Below are positions 41,185 to 51,409 of a stretch of 64,000 nt of DNA, piece by piece. The stretch spans positions 1 through 64,000 of the forward strand of contig MEFD01000030.1 of the NCBI GenBank assembly GCA_001724995.1, read 5' to 3'. The notes beneath the pieces are model-generated. The model searched no databases, was not told the DNA's origin, and was given only the letters and a program-made list of their open reading frames with translations. The stretch comes from Rubrivivax sp. SCN 71-131 (lineage in GTDB: Bacteria; Pseudomonadota; Gammaproteobacteria; Burkholderiales; Burkholderiaceae_C). Position 1 is the first letter of the stretch; each line of letters begins with the position of its first letter. The position numbers were made by a program, and so were the translations under genes.

Positions 41185-41931
41185 ATGTCTGTATCCATGC
41201 GTGAAATGCTGGAAGCCGGTGTCCATTTCGGGCACCAGACGCGCTTCTGGAACCCCAAGATGGCCCCCTACATCTACGGCCATCGCAATCGCATCCACAT
41301 CATCAACCTCGAGCAGACGCTGCCGCTCTTCAACGACGCGATGAAGTTCATGCGGCAGCTTGCGGCCCGCCGCGGCACCATCCTGATGATCGGCACCAAG
41401 CGCCAGGCGCGCGAGGTGGTGGCGATGGAGGCGCAGCGCTGCGGCATGCCCTTCGTCGACCAGCGCTGGCTGGGCGGCATGCTGACCAACTTCAAGACCG
41501 TCAAGGGTTCGTTGAAGAAGCTCAAGGAGATGCAGGCCGCCAAGGAGGCCGGCACGGAACAGATGATCAAGAAGGAGGCGCTGCTGTTCGAGCGCGAGCT
41601 GACCAAGCTCGAGAAGGACATCGGCGGCATCCAGGACATGACGGCGCTGCCCGACGCCATGTTCGTGATCGACGTCGGCTACCACAAGATCGCCGTTTCC
41701 GAGGCCAAGAAGCTCGGCATCCCGATCATCGGCGTCGTCGACACCAACCACTCGCCCCAGGGCATCGACTACGTCATCCCGGGCAACGACGACTCGGCCA
41801 AGGCGGTCGCGCTGTACGCGCGTGCCGTCGCCGACGCCGTGCTCGAAGGCAAGGCCAACGCCACCACCGACCTGGTGCAGGCCGCGGCGGCTGCCGGCGA
41901 CGAGTTCGTCGAGGTCCGCGAAGAAGCCTGA
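41185..41931 (+). CDS. rpsB: 30S ribosomal protein S2
   Basis: The 248-residue protein matches S2 throughout: [20 protein letters not shown] at the start, IINLEQTLP, the Walker-like [28 protein letters not shown], and the C-terminal [27 protein letters not shown] split across strands. It is an assembly protein on the 30S back side. It begins the translation and envelope cluster and is followed by a terminator-like hairpin before tsf. Confidence 0.99.
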   Translation: MSVSMREMLEAGVHFGHQTRFWNPKMAPYIYGHRNRIHIINLEQTLPLFNDAMKFMRQLAARRGTILMIGTKRQAREVVAMEAQRCGMPFVDQRWLGGMLTNFKTVKGSLKKLKEMQAAKEAGTEQMIKKEALLFERELTKLEKDIGGIQDMTALPDAMFVIDVGYHKIAVSEAKKLGIPIIGVVDTNHSPQGIDYVIPGNDDSAKAVALYARAVADAVLEGKANATTDLVQAAAAAGDEFVEVREEA

Positions 41932-42038
41932 GACGCCGAGCTCTCGCCGCGAGCGGGGGCCCGGCACACGCGGTGCGCTGCGTCGGCGCGGGCCGGCATC
42001 GGTCCATGACGGGCGCGCACCGAGCCAACGAGATCCGG

Positions 42039-42074
42039 GCCGGCACGCCGTGGAAGCGGCGGCGCCGGCTTTTT
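42039..42074 (+). terminator. Terminator/attenuator between rpsB and tsf
   Basis: A long GC hairpin (GCCGGC-A-CGCCG paired with CGGCG-GC-GCCGGC, loop TGGAAG) is followed by five T residues. The tsf Shine-Dalgarno sequence (GAGAGGAG) begins two bases later. Partial termination here would give more S2 mRNA than EF-Ts mRNA. Confidence 0.8.
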
Positions 42075-42091
42075 CGAGAGGAGAACCCGCA

Positions 42092-42988
42092 ATGCCCGCA
42101 ATCACCGCCAGCATGGTCGCCGCGCTGCGCGCCAAGACCGACGCCCCCATGATGGAGTGCAAGAAGGCCTTGACCGAGGCCGACGGCGACATGGAGCGCG
42201 CCGAGGAGATTCTGCGCGTCAAGCTCGGCAACAAGGCCGGCAAGGCCGCTGCGCGCGTCACCGCCGAGGGCGTGATCGCCGCCAGCGTCGACGGCCGCAC
42301 CGGAGCGCTGCTCGAGATCAACTGCGAGACCGACTTCGTCTCCAAGAACGAGTCCTTCCTCGCCTTCGCCCGCAGCTGCGCGGCGCTGGTGGCCCAGCAT
42401 GCGCCGGCCGACGTGGCCGCGCTGTCGGCGCTGCCGCTGGCGCAGGACAGCTTCGGCCCCACGGTCGAGGACGTGCGCAAGGGCTTGATCGGCAAGATCG
42501 GCGAGAACATGTCGATCCGCCGCTTCCGGCGTTATGGCGGGGACGCGACGCTGGCCCACTACCTGCACGGCACGCGCATCGGCGTCATCGTCGCCTACGA
42601 GGGCGGCGCCGTCGCCGCCAAGGACGTGGCGATGCACGTCGCGGCGATGAAGCCCGCGGCGCTCGCGGCCGCGGACGTGCCCGCCGATCTGGTCGAGAAG
42701 GAGCGCAAGATCGCCGCGGAGAAGGCGGCCGAGAGCGGCAAGCCCGCGGACATCGTCGCCAAGATGGTCGAGGGCTCGGTGCAGAAGTACCTGAAGGAGG
42801 TCGCGCTGCTCGACCAGGTCTTCGTCAAGGCCGCCGACGGCAAGCAGACCGTGGGCCAGTACCTGAAGGCCGCGGCGACGACCGTCAAGGGCTTCACGCT
42901 CTACGTCGTCGGCGAGGGCATCGAGAAGAAGACCGACGACTTCGCGGCCGAAGTGGCGGCGCAGGTCGCGGCCGCCAAGGCGCAGTAG
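42092..42988 (+). CDS. tsf: Elongation factor Ts
   Basis: The 298-residue protein is the EF-Tu nucleotide exchange factor. The N-terminal UBA-like domain has [20 protein letters not shown], and the core has [14 protein letters not shown], including the TDF-V motif that contacts EF-Tu. The C-terminal helical part carries QPFVK-like LLDQVFVKA. It has a strong GAGAGGAG ribosome site. Its length is normal. Confidence 0.99.
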   Translation: MPAITASMVAALRAKTDAPMMECKKALTEADGDMERAEEILRVKLGNKAGKAAARVTAEGVIAASVDGRTGALLEINCETDFVSKNESFLAFARSCAALVAQHAPADVAALSALPLAQDSFGPTVEDVRKGLIGKIGENMSIRRFRRYGGDATLAHYLHGTRIGVIVAYEGGAVAAKDVAMHVAAMKPAALAAADVPADLVEKERKIAAEKAAESGKPADIVAKMVEGSVQKYLKEVALLDQVFVKAADGKQTVGQYLKAAATTVKGFTLYVVGEGIEKKTDDFAAEVAAQVAAAKAQ

Positions 42989-43049
42989 ACCGGCCCTTAA
43001 ACTCCGGCCTCGTCGCACCGACCCGTCCTTCACGCGCAGCGTCTCCCGC

Positions 43050-43760
43050 ATGCCAGCCTACAAGCGCATCCTGCTCAAGCTCTCCGGCGAGGCCCTGATG
43101 GGCGATGATGCCTACGGCATCAATCGCGCCACCATCGTGCGCATGGTGCGCGAGATTCAGGAGGTCACGCGCATGGGCTGCGAGGTCGCGGTGGTCATCG
43201 GCGGCGGCAACATCTTCCGCGGCGTGGCCGGCGGCTCGGTGGGCATGGATCGCGCGACTGCCGACTACATGGGCATGCTCGCCACGGTGATGAACGCGCT
43301 GGCGCTGGCCGACACCATGCGCCAGGAGGGCATGACGGCGCGCGTGATGTCCGCGATCTCGATCGACCAGGTGGTCGAACCCTACGTGCGGCCGAAGGCG
43401 CTGCAGTACCTCGAAGAGGGCAAGGTGATCGTCTTTGCCGCGGGCACCGGCAACCCCTTCTTCACCACCGACACCGCCGCGGCGCTGCGCGGCGCCGAGA
43501 TCGGCGCCGAGATCGTGCTCAAGGCGACCAAGGTCGACGGCGTCTACAGCGCCGACCCGTACAAGGACCCGACCGCGACGCGCTATGCCCGCATCGGCTT
43601 CGACGAGGCGATCGCGCGCAACCTGCAGGTGATGGACGCCACCGCCTTCGCGCTCTGCCGCGACCAGAAGCTTCCGATCAAGGTGTTCGGCATCCACAAG
43701 CCCGGCGCGCTGCGCCGCGTCGTGCAGGGCGAGGACGAGGGCACGCTGGTGCATGTCTGA
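43050..43760 (+). CDS. pyrH: UMP kinase
   Basis: The 236-residue protein phosphorylates UMP to UDP. It has the amino-acid-kinase fold motifs [11 protein letters not shown] at the N-terminus, [11 protein letters not shown], and [15 protein letters not shown] for UMP and ATP sites, with [16 protein letters not shown] near the C-terminus. Bacterial enzymes are hexameric and controlled by GTP and UTP. It lies in its conserved place between tsf and frr. No clear Shine-Dalgarno sequence is visible. Confidence 0.98.
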   Translation: MPAYKRILLKLSGEALMGDDAYGINRATIVRMVREIQEVTRMGCEVAVVIGGGNIFRGVAGGSVGMDRATADYMGMLATVMNALALADTMRQEGMTARVMSAISIDQVVEPYVRPKALQYLEEGKVIVFAAGTGNPFFTTDTAAALRGAEIGAEIVLKATKVDGVYSADPYKDPTATRYARIGFDEAIARNLQVMDATAFALCRDQKLPIKVFGIHKPGALRRVVQGEDEGTLVHV

Positions 43761-43799
43761 GGGCACGCCGCACACGGGCGCACAGGAGACGAGGACGCG

Positions 43800-44366
43800 A
43801 TGACGACGAGCATTCCCGAGATCAGGACGACGGCCGAGCAGAAGATGGGCAAGTCGATCGAGGCGCTGAAGGGCGAACTGCAGAAGATCCGCACCGGGCG
43901 TGCGCACCCGGGCATCCTCGATCAGGTGCACGTCGACTACTACGGCTCGATGGTGCCCATCAGCCAGGTCGCCAACGTCAGCCTGCTGGACGCGCGCACG
44001 ATCAGCGTGCAGCCCTGGGAGAAGGGCATGGGCGCGAAGATCGAGAAGGCCATCCGCGAATCCGACCTGGGCCTCAACCCCGCCTCGCAGGGCGACCTGC
44101 TGCGCGTGCCGATGCCGGCCCTGACCGAGGAGCGCCGACGCGAGCTGACCAAGGTCGTGCGCCACACCGGCGAGGAGGCAAAGATCGCCGCGCGCAGCAT
44201 CCGCCGCGATGCCAACGAGCACCTGAAGAAGCTGCTCAAGGACAAGGCGGTGTCCGAGGACGACGAGCGCCGCGCCCAGGACGAGGTGCAGAAGCTCACC
44301 GACCGCACGATCGCCGAGATCGACCGCCTGGTGCAGGCCAAGGAAGCCGACGTGATGGCGGTCTGA
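43800..44366 (+). CDS. frr: Ribosome recycling factor
   Basis: The 188-residue protein splits post-termination ribosomes with EF-G. It shows [20 protein letters not shown] in the first helix, the domain II strand region around [14 protein letters not shown], and the C-terminal helices with [20 protein letters not shown]. Its length and sequence are typical, and it follows pyrH as usual. Confidence 0.99.
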   Translation: MTTSIPEIRTTAEQKMGKSIEALKGELQKIRTGRAHPGILDQVHVDYYGSMVPISQVANVSLLDARTISVQPWEKGMGAKIEKAIRESDLGLNPASQGDLLRVPMPALTEERRRELTKVVRHTGEEAKIAARSIRRDANEHLKKLLKDKAVSEDDERRAQDEVQKLTDRTIAEIDRLVQAKEADVMAV

Positions 44367-44378
44367 AGGCCGCACGGC

Positions 44379-45119
44379 ATGTCGACGCACAACAGCGAAG
44401 CCGTCGCGGTGCCGAGGCACGTGGCGATCGTGATGGACGGCAACGGGCGCTGGGCCAGGCGGCGCTTCCTGCCGCGGGTCGTCGGCCACGAGCAGGGCAT
44501 GCAGACGCTGCTGCGCGTGCTCGACGACTTCGCCGCGCGTGGCGTCGAGTACCTCACCGTGTTCGCCTTCTCGTCGGAGAACTGGAAGCGGCCCGAGGAA
44601 GAGGTCTCCGGCATCATGGGCCTGGTGCTGACCGGCGTGTCCAGGTACTTGCGCAAGCTCGCCGCCGAAGGCGTGCGCATCCGCGTCATCGGCGACCATT
44701 CGGCGCTCTCGCCCAAGCTGCGCGCGGCCTGGGACGAGGCCGAACGCAGCACCGTCGCGAACACACGCATTCACCTGAGCGTGGCCTTCAACTACGGCGG
44801 CCGCTGGGACATCGTGCAGGCCTGCCGCCGCGCGCTGGCCGACGGCCTGGTGCCCGAACAGATCGACGAGGCGGCGCTGGCCGCACGCATGGCGCTGTCC
44901 TTCGCCCCCGACCCGGACCTCTTCATCCGCACCGGCGGCGAGATGCGCGTGAGCAACTTCCTGCTCTGGCAGACCGCCTACGCCGAGCTCTACTTCAGCG
45001 ACTGCCTCTGGCCCGACTTCGGCGGCGCGGAGGTGGAGGCGGCGCTGGCGGCCTACGCCTGCCGCGAGCGCCGCTTCGGCGGCGTGCGCGAGGACGAGTC
45101 GGTGCCGCAAGGCGCCTGA
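44379..45119 (+). CDS. uppS: Undecaprenyl diphosphate synthase
   Basis: The 246-residue cis-prenyltransferase makes the C55 lipid carrier for peptidoglycan and O-antigen. It has HVAIVMDGNGRWA with the catalytic Asp, FAFSSENWKRPEEEV, FNYGGRWDI, and the C-terminal DLFIRTGGEMRVSNFLLWQ substrate motif. It lies twelve bases after frr. Confidence 0.98.
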   Translation: MSTHNSEAVAVPRHVAIVMDGNGRWARRRFLPRVVGHEQGMQTLLRVLDDFAARGVEYLTVFAFSSENWKRPEEEVSGIMGLVLTGVSRYLRKLAAEGVRIRVIGDHSALSPKLRAAWDEAERSTVANTRIHLSVAFNYGGRWDIVQACRRALADGLVPEQIDEAALAARMALSFAPDPDLFIRTGGEMRVSNFLLWQTAYAELYFSDCLWPDFGGAEVEAALAAYACRERRFGGVREDESVPQGA

Positions 45120-45124
45120 TCGCG

Positions 45125-45970
45125 GTGCTGCGCCAGCGCATCATCACCGCGCTCGTGCTGGTGGCGCTGCTGCTGCTGGCTCTCTTCGCGCGCGTCGGCT
45201 GGCCGTTCGCGCTGCTGACGCTGCTGATGATCGCCGCCGCAGGCTGGGAGTGGTCGCGCCTGAACGCCAGCGCCGGTGCCGTGGCGCTGGCGCTGGGCGC
45301 GCTGCTGGCGGCGGCCTGCGCGGCCACGCTTGCCAGCCCGTGGGCGCTGCAGGCGCCGCGGCCGTTGTGGGCGCTGGCGGCGCTGGCCTGGATCGGCGGC
45401 GGCGCGGCCGCCCTGCGCGCCGGGCCCGCGGCGTGGCCGCGGCTGCCGCGGGCGCTGCGCCTCGTCCTCGGCCTGGCGCTGCTGTGGGCGGGCTGGCTGG
45501 CGCTCGTGCAGGCGCGCGGCATCGGCATCAATTTCATCCTCTCGGTGCTGTGCCTGGTGTGGATGGCCGACATCGCCGCGTACTTCGGCGGCCGCGCGTT
45601 CGGGCGCCGCAAGCTCGCCCCGTCCATCAGCCCCGGCAAGAGCTGGGAGGGCGTGTGGAGCGGCCAACTGGGCGTGCTCGTCCTGGGCGGCTGCTGGCTG
45701 GCCGTCGAGACCGGTTTCGCCGCCGGCAGCGTCGACAGCGCGAGTCTCTTTCGCGCACTCGTCGACGGCCTCGGGGTGCCGCTGGGCTTGCTGGCGCTGC
45801 TCGCGCTGACGGGCATGAGCGTGGTCGGCGACCTGATCGAGTCCCTGGTCAAGCGCGCCGCCGGCGCCAAGGACAGCTCCGGCCTGCTGCCCGGCCACGG
45901 TGGCGTGCTCGACCGCATCGACGCGCTGCTGCCGGTGTTCCCGCTGGCGATGGCCTTCGCCACGCGATGA
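45125..45970 (+). CDS. cdsA: Phosphatidate cytidylyltransferase
   Basis: The 281-residue integral membrane protein makes CDP-diacylglycerol for phospholipid synthesis. It has about eight hydrophobic segments and the signature GDLIESLVKRAAGAKDSSGL, followed by PGHGGVLDRIDALL. SPGKSWEGVWSG lies before them. It starts with GTG five bases after uppS. Confidence 0.97.
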   Translation: MLRQRIITALVLVALLLLALFARVGWPFALLTLLMIAAAGWEWSRLNASAGAVALALGALLAAACAATLASPWALQAPRPLWALAALAWIGGGAAALRAGPAAWPRLPRALRLVLGLALLWAGWLALVQARGIGINFILSVLCLVWMADIAAYFGGRAFGRRKLAPSISPGKSWEGVWSGQLGVLVLGGCWLAVETGFAAGSVDSASLFRALVDGLGVPLGLLALLALTGMSVVGDLIESLVKRAAGAKDSSGLLPGHGGVLDRIDALLPVFPLAMAFATR

Positions 45971-45983
45971 GGAGGGCGGCGCG

Positions 45984-47171
45984 ATGACACCGCGGCAGCG
46001 CCTCGTGATCCTGGGCTCGACCGGCTCGATCGGCACGAGCACGCTGGACGTCGTGGCGCGGCATGCCGATCGTTTCGAGGTCTTCGGCCTGAGCGCGCAC
46101 CAGCGCCTGGAGGATCTGCTGCAGCAGTGCCGGCGCTGGCAGCCGCGCGTGGTGGCGTTGCCGGGCGCCGAGCCGGCGCGCGAGATGCGCCACCGGCTCG
46201 TGCAGGAGGGCCTGCGCATCGAGGTGCTCGAGGGCGAAGCCGGCCTGGTCGAGCTCGCCGGCCACCCCGAGGTGGACGCCGTGATGGCCGCCATCGTCGG
46301 TGCTGCGGGGCTTGCGCCGTGCATCGCCGCGGCGCGCGCGGGCAAGCGGCTGCTGCTGGCCAACAAGGAGGCGCTGGTGGTCGGCGGCGCGCTCTTCATG
46401 AAGGCGGTGCAGGAGGGCGGCGCGACGCTGCTGCCGATCGACAGCGAGCACTCGGCGATCTTCCAGTGCCTGCCCGAGGACCGCAGCCGCTGGGCGGCGC
46501 GCATCGACCACATCGTGCTCACCGCATCGGGCGGGCCGTTTCGCCTGCGCGACCCGGCGACGATGGCCGCCGTCACCCCCGAGGAGGCCTGTGCGCATCC
46601 CAACTGGGTGATGGGGCGCAAGATCTCGGTGGACTCGGCGACGATGATGAACAAGGCGCTCGAGGTGATCGAGGCGCGCTGGCTCTTCGACCTGCCGCCG
46701 CAGCAGCTGCAGGTGGTGCTGCATCCGCAGAGCATCGTGCACTCGATGGTCGTGTGTCGCGACGCCTCGGTGCTGGCCCAGCTGGGCACGCCCGACATGC
46801 GCGTGCCGATCGCCTACGGGCTGGCCTTCCCGGAGCGCATCGCCTCCGGCGCTCCGGCGCTGGATTTCGCCACCTGCGGGGCGCTGACCTTCGAGCCGAT
46901 GGACGAGGCCCGCTTCCCCGGGCTGCGGCTGGCCTACGAGGCCCTGCGCGCGCCCGAGGGCACGACGACGGTGCTCAACGCCGCCAACGAGATCGCCGTC
47001 GAGGCCTTCCTGCAGCGGCGCATCGCCTTCACCGGGATCCACACCGTCAACTGCCGCACGCTGCAGAGCGTTGTCGTGTCATCGACCGCCCCGAGCGCGC
47101 TCGGGGACCTGCTGGAGCTCGATCGGCGCGCGCGCGAGGTCGCCGCGCGCCATGCGCAGGAGTTGGCCTGA
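45984..47171 (+). CDS. dxr: 1-deoxy-D-xylulose 5-phosphate reductoisomerase
   Basis: The 395-residue enzyme makes MEP from DXP with NADPH, the committed step of the non-mevalonate isoprenoid pathway. It has the NADPH site GSTGSIGTSTLDV, NKEALVVGG, metal and substrate motifs DSEHSAIFQCL and ASGGPFR, the flexible loop HPNWVMGRKISVDSATMMNK, and a C-terminal four-helix part. GGAGGGCGGC precedes the ATG. Confidence 0.98.
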   Translation: MTPRQRLVILGSTGSIGTSTLDVVARHADRFEVFGLSAHQRLEDLLQQCRRWQPRVVALPGAEPAREMRHRLVQEGLRIEVLEGEAGLVELAGHPEVDAVMAAIVGAAGLAPCIAAARAGKRLLLANKEALVVGGALFMKAVQEGGATLLPIDSEHSAIFQCLPEDRSRWAARIDHIVLTASGGPFRLRDPATMAAVTPEEACAHPNWVMGRKISVDSATMMNKALEVIEARWLFDLPPQQLQVVLHPQSIVHSMVVCRDASVLAQLGTPDMRVPIAYGLAFPERIASGAPALDFATCGALTFEPMDEARFPGLRLAYEALRAPEGTTTVLNAANEIAVEAFLQRRIAFTGIHTVNCRTLQSVVVSSTAPSALGDLLELDRRAREVAARHAQELA

Positions 47172-48542
47172 ATGCTCGTCACCGTGCTTTCCTTCCTGCT
47201 CACGCTGGGCGTGCTGGTGGTCGTGCACGAGTGGGGGCACTACCGCGTCGCGGTGGCCTGCGGCGTCAAGGTGCTGCGCTTCTCGGTCGGGTTCGGCCGC
47301 GTGCTCATGCGCCGCCAGCGCGATCCCGCTTCGACCGAGTTCGTCGTCTGCGCCTTGCCGCTGGGCGGCTACGTGCGCATGCTCGACGAGCGCGAGGGCG
47401 CGGTGCCGCCGCAGGAGCGCGAGCGCGCCTTCAACCGCAAGCCGCTGGCGGCACGCGCGGCGATCGTCGTGGCCGGGCCGCTGGCCAACCTGCTGCTGGC
47501 GGTGCTGCTGTACGCTGCGGCGCACCTGATCGGCGTCGTCGAGCCCAGGGCCGTGCTCTCCACGCCCGCGCCGGCCAGTGTGATGCAGGCCGCCGGGCTG
47601 CAGGGCGGCGACTGGGTGCGCGCCTGGTCCGCCGACGGCCAGTCCTGGGAGGAAGTGCGCTCGATGACCGACCTGCGCTGGCAGATCACCCAGGCGGTGC
47701 TGCGCGGGGAGGACCTGCAGCTCATGGTCAGCGGCCGCGACGGCCGCGGGCAGCGCAGCGCGCGGCTGGCGCTGTCGCGGCTGGCGGCGCAGGAGGTGGA
47801 TGCCGCGACGATGAAGGCCATCGGGCTCACGCCGGGCTTCAGCGAGCCCGTGCTCGGGGAGATCAAGCCCGGCGGAGCGGCCGCGGCGGCCGGGCTGCGC
47901 GAGGGCGACCGCGTGCTCGACATCGATGGCGCGGCGATGGCCGATGCCTATTCGGTGCGCGAGCAGATCCTGCGCAGCGCGCGCGACGGCCGCGCGCCGG
48001 TGCAGCACTGGCGCATCGAGCGCGCGGGCCGCGTGCTCGAGCTGCCGGTGCAGCCGCGTGTCGTCGGCGAGGGCGAGCGCGAGGTCGGCCGCATCGAGGC
48101 CTACGTCGGCGCCGCGCCGGAGATGGTGTCGGTGCGCCAGGGACCGCTGGATGCGCTGGCCCTGGGCGCCCGCCGCACCTGGGAAGTGTCGGCGCTGACG
48201 GTGCGCATGCTCGGGCGCATGCTGGTCGGGCAGGCCTCGATCCGCAACCTCAGCGGGCCGCTGACGATCGCCGATTACGCCGGACAATCGGTGCAGCAGG
48301 GCCTGTCCTACTACCTCTCGTTCCTGGCGCTGGTGAGCGTGAGCCTGGGCGTGCTCAACCTGCTGCCGCTGCCCATGCTCGATGGCGGACACCTCATGTA
48401 CTATGCTTTCGAAGCCGTGACCGGAAGACCGGTCTCCGATCTCTGGCTGGCGCGTCTGCAACGGGGCGGCATTGCGCTGCTGCTGATGATGATGTCCGTG
48501 GCCCTCTTCAACGACGTGGCCCGGCTGCTGGGCCTGCACTGA
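47172..48542 (+). CDS. rseP: RseP site-2 membrane metalloprotease
   Basis: The 456-residue protein cleaves anti-sigma factors and leftover signal peptides in the membrane. The zinc motif VVHEWGHY is in the first membrane helix (residues 17-23), and the second site NLLPLPMLDGGHL lies near residue 395. Two PDZ domains lie between them (about 110-300). The start directly follows the dxr stop. The bamA gene follows by seven bases, linking envelope stress control with outer-membrane assembly. Confidence 0.97.
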   Translation: MLVTVLSFLLTLGVLVVVHEWGHYRVAVACGVKVLRFSVGFGRVLMRRQRDPASTEFVVCALPLGGYVRMLDEREGAVPPQERERAFNRKPLAARAAIVVAGPLANLLLAVLLYAAAHLIGVVEPRAVLSTPAPASVMQAAGLQGGDWVRAWSADGQSWEEVRSMTDLRWQITQAVLRGEDLQLMVSGRDGRGQRSARLALSRLAAQEVDAATMKAIGLTPGFSEPVLGEIKPGGAAAAAGLREGDRVLDIDGAAMADAYSVREQILRSARDGRAPVQHWRIERAGRVLELPVQPRVVGEGEREVGRIEAYVGAAPEMVSVRQGPLDALALGARRTWEVSALTVRMLGRMLVGQASIRNLSGPLTIADYAGQSVQQGLSYYLSFLALVSVSLGVLNLLPLPMLDGGHLMYYAFEAVTGRPVSDLWLARLQRGGIALLLMMMSVALFNDVARLLGLH

Positions 48543-48549
48543 CCGCCCC

Positions 48550-50853
48550 ATGTTCCCCGTCTCACCGATCGCCCGGGCAAGCCTCGCCCCTGCCGCATTC
48601 GTCATTGCCGCTGCGCTCGCTGCGCCGCAGGCCCGCGCCGTCGAGCCCTTCGTGCTCGAGGACATCCGCATCGAAGGACTGCAGCGCACCGACCCCGGTA
48701 CCGTCTTCGGCGCACTGCCGTTTCGCATCGGTGACAGCTACACCGACGAGAAGGGCGCGATCGCGCTGCGCTCGCTCTTCGCCACCGGCCTCTTCAAGGA
48801 CGTGCGCATCGAGATCGAGGGCAAGGTCGCGGTGGTTATCGTCGACGAGCGCGCCACCATCGCCTCGGTCAACTTCGTCGGCCTCAAGGAGTTCGACAAG
48901 GAGCAGCTCACCAAGTCGCTGAAGGATGCCGGCATCGGCGAGGGCCTGCCCTTCGACCGCTCGCTCATCGACCGCGCCGAGCAGGAGATCAAGCGCCAGT
49001 ACCTCTCGCGCAGCCTCTACGGTGCCGAGGTGGTGACGACCGTGACGCCGGTCGAGCGCAACCGCGTCAACGTGACCTTCACGATGGACGAGGGCGAGGC
49101 CGCGCGCATCAAGGAGATCCGCATCGTCGGCGCCAAGGCCTTCGGCGAGTCGACGCTGCTGGGCCTGTTCGACCTCACGACCAGCGGCTGGCTCACCTGG
49201 TATACGAAGAGCGACCGCTACTCGCGCGCCAAGCTCAACGCCGACCTGGAGACGCTGCGCGCGCACTACCTCAATCGCGGCTACCTCGAGTTCGCGATCG
49301 AGTCGACGCAGGTGACGATCTCGCCGGACAAGCAGGAGATCACGATCGCGATCTCCATCGACGAGGGCCAGCCCTACACGGTGACGGCGATCCGCCTCGA
49401 GGGCGACTATCTCGGCCAGGACGACGAGTTCAAGGCGCGCGTGCGACTGCGTCCGGGCCAGCCCTACCGCGGTGACGCGGTGACCGAGACCGCCAAGGCC
49501 TTCAGCGAGCTCTTCGGCGCCTACGGCTACGCGTTCGCGCGCGTGGAACCGCGGCCGGAGATCGACCGCGCGCGCGGACTCGTCGTCGTCACGCTGGCGG
49601 CCGAGCCGCAGCGGCGCGTCTACGTGCGGCGCATCGACGTCTCGGGCAACACGCGCACGCGCGACGAGGTCGTGCGGCGCGAGTTCCGCCAGATCGAGTC
49701 CTCGTGGTACGACGGCAGTCGCATCAAGCTCTCGCGCGACCGCGTCGACCGCCTGGGCTACTTCAACGAAGTCAACGTCGAGACCGCCGAGGTTCCCGGG
49801 GCGCCCGACCAGGTCGACCTCACGGTGGCCGTGGCCGAGAAGCCCACCGGCAACCTGCTCATCGGTGCTTCCTACTCCAACGCCGAGAAGCTCGGCCTTT
49901 CGGCGTCGATCCGCCAGGACAACGTCTTCGGCTCGGGCAACTACCTCGGCATCGAGCTCAACACCAGCAGCAGCAACCGCACACTGGTGGTCAGCGCCGT
50001 CGACCCCTACTTCACCGTCGACGGCATCTCGCGCGGCATCGATCTCTACTACCGCACGATGCGGCCGTTCAACTCGCTGGGCGACGAGTACCAGATCAGC
50101 ACGCCGGGGGGCTCCGTGCGCTTCGGCGTCCCGGTGACCGATTTCGATACCGTCTACCTCGGGCTGGGCGCGGAGAGCACGCGCATCGGCTCCTCCAGCG
50201 GCATTCCCAACAGCTACTACCTCTACCGCCAGACCTACGGCGCCAGCAGCTTTTCGCTGCCCCTGACCCTGGGCTGGGCGCGCGACAGCCGCGACAGCGC
50301 GATCGCCCCCACCCGTGGCGGCTTTCAGCGCGTGAATCTCGAATGGTCGGCGGCCGGCGACGTGCGCTACCTGCGCAGCAACCTTCAGGTGCAGCAGTAC
50401 TGGCCGCTTCCGGGCAAGCTGACGCTGGGCGTGAACGCCGAACTCGGATGGGGCAAGGGTCTGGGTGGGCGACCGTTTCCGATCTTCAAGAACTTCTACG
50501 GCGGTGGGCTTGGCAGCGTGCGCGTGTTCGAGCAGGGGTCGCTGGGCGTCGTCGACCCGACGGGCGCCTTCATCGGCGGCGCGCGCCGCCTCAACCTGAA
50601 CACCGAGCTCTACTTCCCGGTGCCCGGCACCGGCAACGACAAGTCGCTGCGCATCTTCGCCTTTGCCGACGTCGGCAACGTCTGGCGCGAGGGCGAGCCC
50701 ATCGATGCGTCGAGCCTGCGCGCCTCGGCGGGCATCGGCTTGTCGTGGATCTCACCGGTGGGCCCGCTCAAGCTGAGCTGGGGCCGGCCCGTGAAGTCGC
50801 AGCCCAACGATAGAATCCAGCGTTTCCAGTTCCAGATCGGGACCGCGTTCTGA
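48550..50853 (+). CDS. bamA: Outer membrane protein assembly factor BamA
   Basis: The 767-residue protein inserts beta-barrel proteins into the outer membrane. A signal peptide ends near residue 31 (APQARA). Five POTRA domains span about residues 33-430, starting VLEDIRIEGLQRTDPGTVF. A 16-stranded barrel follows and ends in the typical aromatic signal FQIGTAF. The barrel contains the conserved VRFGVPVTDFDT region. Its length is standard. Confidence 0.98.
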   Translation: MFPVSPIARASLAPAAFVIAAALAAPQARAVEPFVLEDIRIEGLQRTDPGTVFGALPFRIGDSYTDEKGAIALRSLFATGLFKDVRIEIEGKVAVVIVDERATIASVNFVGLKEFDKEQLTKSLKDAGIGEGLPFDRSLIDRAEQEIKRQYLSRSLYGAEVVTTVTPVERNRVNVTFTMDEGEAARIKEIRIVGAKAFGESTLLGLFDLTTSGWLTWYTKSDRYSRAKLNADLETLRAHYLNRGYLEFAIESTQVTISPDKQEITIAISIDEGQPYTVTAIRLEGDYLGQDDEFKARVRLRPGQPYRGDAVTETAKAFSELFGAYGYAFARVEPRPEIDRARGLVVVTLAAEPQRRVYVRRIDVSGNTRTRDEVVRREFRQIESSWYDGSRIKLSRDRVDRLGYFNEVNVETAEVPGAPDQVDLTVAVAEKPTGNLLIGASYSNAEKLGLSASIRQDNVFGSGNYLGIELNTSSSNRTLVVSAVDPYFTVDGISRGIDLYYRTMRPFNSLGDEYQISTPGGSVRFGVPVTDFDTVYLGLGAESTRIGSSSGIPNSYYLYRQTYGASSFSLPLTLGWARDSRDSAIAPTRGGFQRVNLEWSAAGDVRYLRSNLQVQQYWPLPGKLTLGVNAELGWGKGLGGRPFPIFKNFYGGGLGSVRVFEQGSLGVVDPTGAFIGGARRLNLNTELYFPVPGTGNDKSLRIFAFADVGNVWREGEPIDASSLRASAGIGLSWISPVGPLKLSWGRPVKSQPNDRIQRFQFQIGTAF

Positions 50854-51374
50854 TGATGAAGACCACGTTGATCAAGATGTTTGCGGCGACGCTGGTGCTG
50901 GGGGCGGCCAGCCTTCCGGCCGCAGCGCAGGAGCTGAAGATCGGCTACGTGAACAGCGAGCGCGTGTTGCGCGACTCGGCGCCGGCCAAGGCCGCGCAGA
51001 GCAAGCTCGAGACGGAGTTCGGCAAGCGTGATCGCGAACTCAACGACCAGGCCGGCAAGCTCAAGGCGGCCGCGGACAAGCTCGACAAGGACGCGCCGAC
51101 GCTCAGCGAGGCCGAGCGCACGCGCCGCCAGCGCGAACTGGTCGAACAGGACCGCGACCTGCAACGCAAGCGCCGCGAGTTCCAGGAGGACCTCAACCAG
51201 CGCAAGAACGAGGAGCTGGCCAGCGTCGTCGAGCGCGCCAACCGCGTCATCAAGCAGATCTTCGACCAGGAGAAGTACGACCTCATCCTGCAGGAAGTCG
51301 TCTTCGCCGGTCCGCGTGTGGACATCACCGAGAAGGTGATCAAGGGGCTCAACGGCGCTGCCCCCGGCAAGTAG
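50853..51374 (+). CDS. skp: Periplasmic chaperone Skp/OmpH family
   Basis: The 173-residue protein has a signal peptide ending AAAQ (about residue 25), then [16 protein letters not shown], a long charged coiled coil and a C-terminal strand. Skp trimers hold unfolded outer-membrane proteins for BamA. The ATG overlaps the last base of the bamA stop, and a second ATG follows immediately. Confidence 0.95.
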   Translation: MMKTTLIKMFAATLVLGAASLPAAAQELKIGYVNSERVLRDSAPAKAAQSKLETEFGKRDRELNDQAGKLKAAADKLDKDAPTLSEAERTRRQRELVEQDRDLQRKRREFQEDLNQRKNEELASVVERANRVIKQIFDQEKYDLILQEVVFAGPRVDITEKVIKGLNGAAPGK

Positions 51375-51409
51375 GCCGTGGCCGCTGCGGCAACTGGGCG
51401 GTAGCCGAC

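Noticed and set aside
42894..45110. 738-codon minus-strand frame opposite pyrH, frr and uppS
   Set aside because: The three plus-strand genes are unambiguous, and the antisense translation has no recognisable domain.
46127..48922. 931-codon plus-strand frame across dxr and rseP
   Set aside because: It runs out of frame through two well-conserved genes. Its Ala/Arg-rich composition is typical of GC shadows.
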